Of a stretch of DNA of 7,417 bases, positions 6,509 through 7,417 are shown piece by piece (within the stretch, counting starts at the first letter, position 1; each line of letters starts with the position of its first letter). Under the pieces are notes generated by a model, which was not told the origin of the DNA, made no database searches, and saw nothing but the letters and a program-made list of their open reading frames with translations. The stretch covers positions 1 to 7,417 of the forward strand of contig JAZNRO010000032.1 of assembly GCA_045590715.1 (NCBI GenBank), written 5' to 3'. The DNA is from RGIG5579 sp045590715 (lineage in GTDB: Bacteria; Bacillota; Clostridia; Oscillospirales; SIG627). The translations under genes were made by a program, and so were the position numbers.

Positions 6509-6885
6509 CTACTTTCTTTTTTCCAAAAAGAAAGTAGGGGGAGAAAACTTAATAGGAACCAGTAGAAGGAGAAAAGGGGACAGATCTGCCCTAAAAGATG
6601 AAAAGGCTGATCGGAGTAGTCCCAAACGGAAAGGCCCAGAAGGATGTTGACAAGTACCCCGCATAAAAACTCCAGCTGGGTGATGATAACAGCAGAAAGA
6701 AAGGCCTTCAGGATCAAACGTCCCGGACCAAGAGCAGAGTGAACCAGAAAAATGGCGCATAAACAGAGGCCACCCAGGATCGCCATGGAAAAATGACTGT
6801 ATCCCCGGTATAAAATTTCAATTATGGGATAGAGAATTGCCCCAAATAGGAAAAAGAAGGGCAGTTTTGAAAGAACTTTCTTCAT
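6481..6885 (-). CDS. CmpB-like putative ABC-transporter type IV membrane protein
   Basis: A 134-residue integral membrane protein resembling the 'putative ABC-transporter type IV' (CmpB-like) family, which has no firmly established function; the family name does not prove transport. Four hydrophobic segments are visible at about 9-28, 33-53, 61-85 and 102-120. The most recognisable stretch is VWDYSDQPFHLLGQICPLFSFYWFLLS (87-113). I chose the ATG at 6885 because GGAG lies 5 nt upstream on the minus strand; a longer frame starting at 6945 adds 20 residues without a comparable site. A possible -10 (TATACT, minus strand 6911-6906) has no good -35. The last ~16 residues (KKESRQRKTVLLK region) are encoded by palindrome and repeat DNA, so the C terminus may have been changed by that insertion. 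It is convergent with khpA and divergent from rpsJ. Confidence 0.8.
   Translation of the reverse strand: MKKVLSKLPFFFLFGAILYPIIEILYRGYSHFSMAILGGLCLCAIFLVHSALGPGRLILKAFLSAVIITQLEFLCGVLVNILLGLSVWDYSDQPFHLLGQICPLFSFYWFLLSFLPLLSFWKKESRQRKTVLLK
6509..6537. repeat. CTACTTTC...GAAAGTAG palindrome, second copy
   Basis: A 13-bp perfect stem (6509-6521 with 6525-6537) and a TCC loop. It resembles the palindrome at 6377-6404 in both sequence and size. It lies within the minus-strand reading frame, where it encodes residues near the C terminus (about LLSFWKKES). Confidence 0.8.
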
Positions 6886-6948
6886 AAAATCTCCATTTCT
6901 TGTGCAGTATAGGGAATATTTTTCTCTATTTTTCGAAAAAAACACGAA

Positions 6949-6962
6949 TTTTCCCGGGAAAA
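6949..6962. promoter_or_regulatory. 14-bp palindrome in the divergent intergenic region
   Basis: TTTTCCCGGGAAAA is a perfect palindrome in an otherwise AT-rich spacer, between the minus-strand gene (start 6885) and the rpsJ promoter candidate. CAC (6943-6945) and GTG (6965-6967) flank it and could lengthen it imperfectly. It could be an operator for a dimeric regulator of the membrane-protein gene, since it lies about 40 bp upstream of that gene's -10 candidate. No regulator is identified. Confidence 0.35.
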
Positions 6963-7016
6963 ATGTGGGATTTTAAAGAGAAAATGTAAATATTTTTTGA
7001 ATTCTTCCAAATTGTG

Positions 7017-7045
7017 TTGTGTTTTTTTCTACTATTATGTATAAT
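7017..7045 (+). promoter_or_regulatory. Candidate promoter for rpsJ and the S10 operon
   Basis: A consensus TATAAT at 7040-7045 with TTGTGT at 7017-7022, spacing 17; only the TTG of the -35 fits well. T- and A-rich DNA upstream could act as an UP element. An overlapping alternative is TATTAT at 7033-7038 with TTGTGT at 7012-7017 (spacing 15). The first predicts a start near 7052, the second near 7046; only the second would transcribe the whole 5' arm of the leader stem that begins at 7046. Confidence 0.65.
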
Positions 7046-7298
7046 GATATCCGGCTTTGATGTGCTGTGAAGCGGGAGGTTGCTGCGTAATCCGCAGGTT
7101 TTTCCGTGGAGTATGTCCGGATATCGGGCGAAAGCGAGCTTATGCTGCTTTCTCCGCCTGAGGCATCCGCCTGAGGCGGAGTTGTTTACTGAGGGTGAAA
7201 AGAAACACCCGAACGCGTACACAGTTAAGCTTGCGCTTCCCATCAAAGCAAATCATGCTACCACTTGCGGGTAAGCAAATATTTTAAGGAGGCAAAAA
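7046..7298 (+). other. Structured 5' leader of rpsJ (candidate regulatory RNA)
   Basis: About 250 nt separate the promoter from rpsJ, and they are more GC-rich and structured than the upstream spacer. Visible helices: GATATCCGG (7046-7054) with CCGGATATC (7117-7125), enclosing CTGCG-TAATC-CGCAG (7083-7097); a long hairpin at 7152-7181; GGGTG (7193-7197) with CACCC (7206-7210); AAGC-TTGC-GCTT (7227-7238); AGCA-AATCA-TGCT (7247-7259). A frame from ATG 7113 to TAA 7274 (54 codons) is open but lacks a well-spaced ribosome binding site. I do not recognise this as a known ribosomal-protein leader. It may instead be, wholly or in part, a dispersed repeat. Confidence 0.45.
7152..7187 (+). other. GC-rich hairpin built from a 13-bp direct repeat; possible attenuator
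   Basis: CTCCGCCT (7152-7159) pairs perfectly with AGGCGGAG (7174-7181), and after one G-G mismatch AGGC (7161-7164) pairs with GCCT (7169-7172) around an ATCC loop. The sequence is also a near-exact tandem duplication, TCCGCCTGAGGCA at 7153-7165 and TCCGCCTGAGGCG at 7166-7178. TTGTTT follows at 7182-7187, a weak U tract, so attenuation is possible but not certain. Confidence 0.55.
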
Positions 7299-7417
7299 AT
7301 GGCAAAGAACGAAAAGATTCGCATCAGACTGAAGGCCTATGATCACACGATCATCGACCAGAGTGCGGAGAAAATTGTAGAAACTGCAAAGCGTCAGGGT
7401 TCTAAGGTGTCCGGTCC
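7299..7417 (+). CDS. rpsJ: 30S ribosomal protein S10, 3' end outside window
   Basis: S10 is a small-subunit head protein and also, with NusB, part of transcription antitermination complexes. Only the first 39 complete codons are visible; they read MAKNEKIRIRLKAYDHTIID and continue QSAEKIVETAKRQGSKVSG, clearly S10 (compare IRIRLKAFDH and EIVETAKR in other bacteria). The ATG follows AAGGAGG at 7286-7292. In most bacteria rpsJ opens the S10 operon (rplC, rplD and onward), so that operon probably continues beyond the window. Confidence 0.98.
   Translation, partial: MAKNEKIRIRLKAYDHTIIDQSAEKIVETAKRQGSKVSG

Noticed and set aside
6402..6537. CRISPR array
   Set aside because: The repeat is tandem with a 47-bp period and no unique spacers between copies, and no cas genes are visible.
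6265..6650. Plus-strand open frames in the repeat region (6265-6474 and 6411-6650)
   Set aside because: Both consist of Lys/Phe/Leu-rich translations of AT-rich repeats with no ribosome binding site, and the second overlaps the CmpB-like gene.
6926..7246. Minus-strand 106-codon open frame across the rpsJ leader
   Set aside because: It overlaps the rpsJ promoter and leader and I can identify no domain. It ends in AT-rich spacer, and the frame is likely due to GC-rich leader sequence lacking stops.
7113..7274. 54-codon frame in the rpsJ leader as a leader peptide
   Set aside because: GGAG at 7108-7111 is only 1 nt from the ATG, the composition looks arbitrary, and the segment is better explained by RNA structure. 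Kept only as a note; ribosome profiling would settle it.

Overview
The window looks like chromosomal DNA of a Gram-positive bacterium of the Bacillota, most likely a clostridium-like member. Evidence: strong AGGAGG-type ribosome binding sites, the ylxM-ffh-rpsP-khpA gene order, an FMN riboswitch in front of a RibU-type ECF riboflavin transporter component, and balanced base composition in genes with very AT-rich spacers. I cannot place it to genus. Nearly every gene is a housekeeping gene on the + strand.

Layout. 1-1816: 3' part of fusA (EF-G), cut by the window edge. 1866-3068: tuf (EF-Tu). 3078-3247: an FMN riboswitch starting only 9 nt after the tuf stop, with an intrinsic terminator. 3257-3847: ribU, closed by a terminator. 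3887-3914: a near-consensus promoter driving ylxM (3962-4273), ffh (4284-5609), rpsP (5643-5888) and khpA (5898-6125), closed by a perfect-stem terminator. 6177-6540: no plus-strand gene, but a dense array of hairpins and a 47-bp tandem repeat. 6481-6885 (minus): a small four-helix membrane protein of the CmpB-like 'ABC transporter type IV' family, whose 3' end runs into the repeats. 6886-7298: a divergent intergenic region with a 14-bp palindrome, a promoter candidate and a long structured leader. 7299-7417: start of rpsJ (S10), cut by the window edge.

How the genes fit together. EF-G and EF-Tu drive translation elongation, S16 and S10 are small-subunit ribosomal proteins, and Ffh is the protein of the signal recognition particle, with YlxM as its usual operon partner. 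KhpA is a small KH-domain RNA binder. RibU takes up riboflavin, the precursor of the FMN that the riboswitch senses. In many Bacillota fusA-tuf is followed closely by rpsJ; here ribU, the SRP operon and the membrane-protein gene lie between them.

The points most worth a second look are: the riboswitch abutting tuf with no clear promoter of its own, the structured rpsJ leader with a 13-bp duplication and a 5S-rRNA-like stretch, the hairpin and repeat cluster at 6180-6540, and unusual residues in the EF-Tu switch regions. I saw no clear new defence or mobile system.
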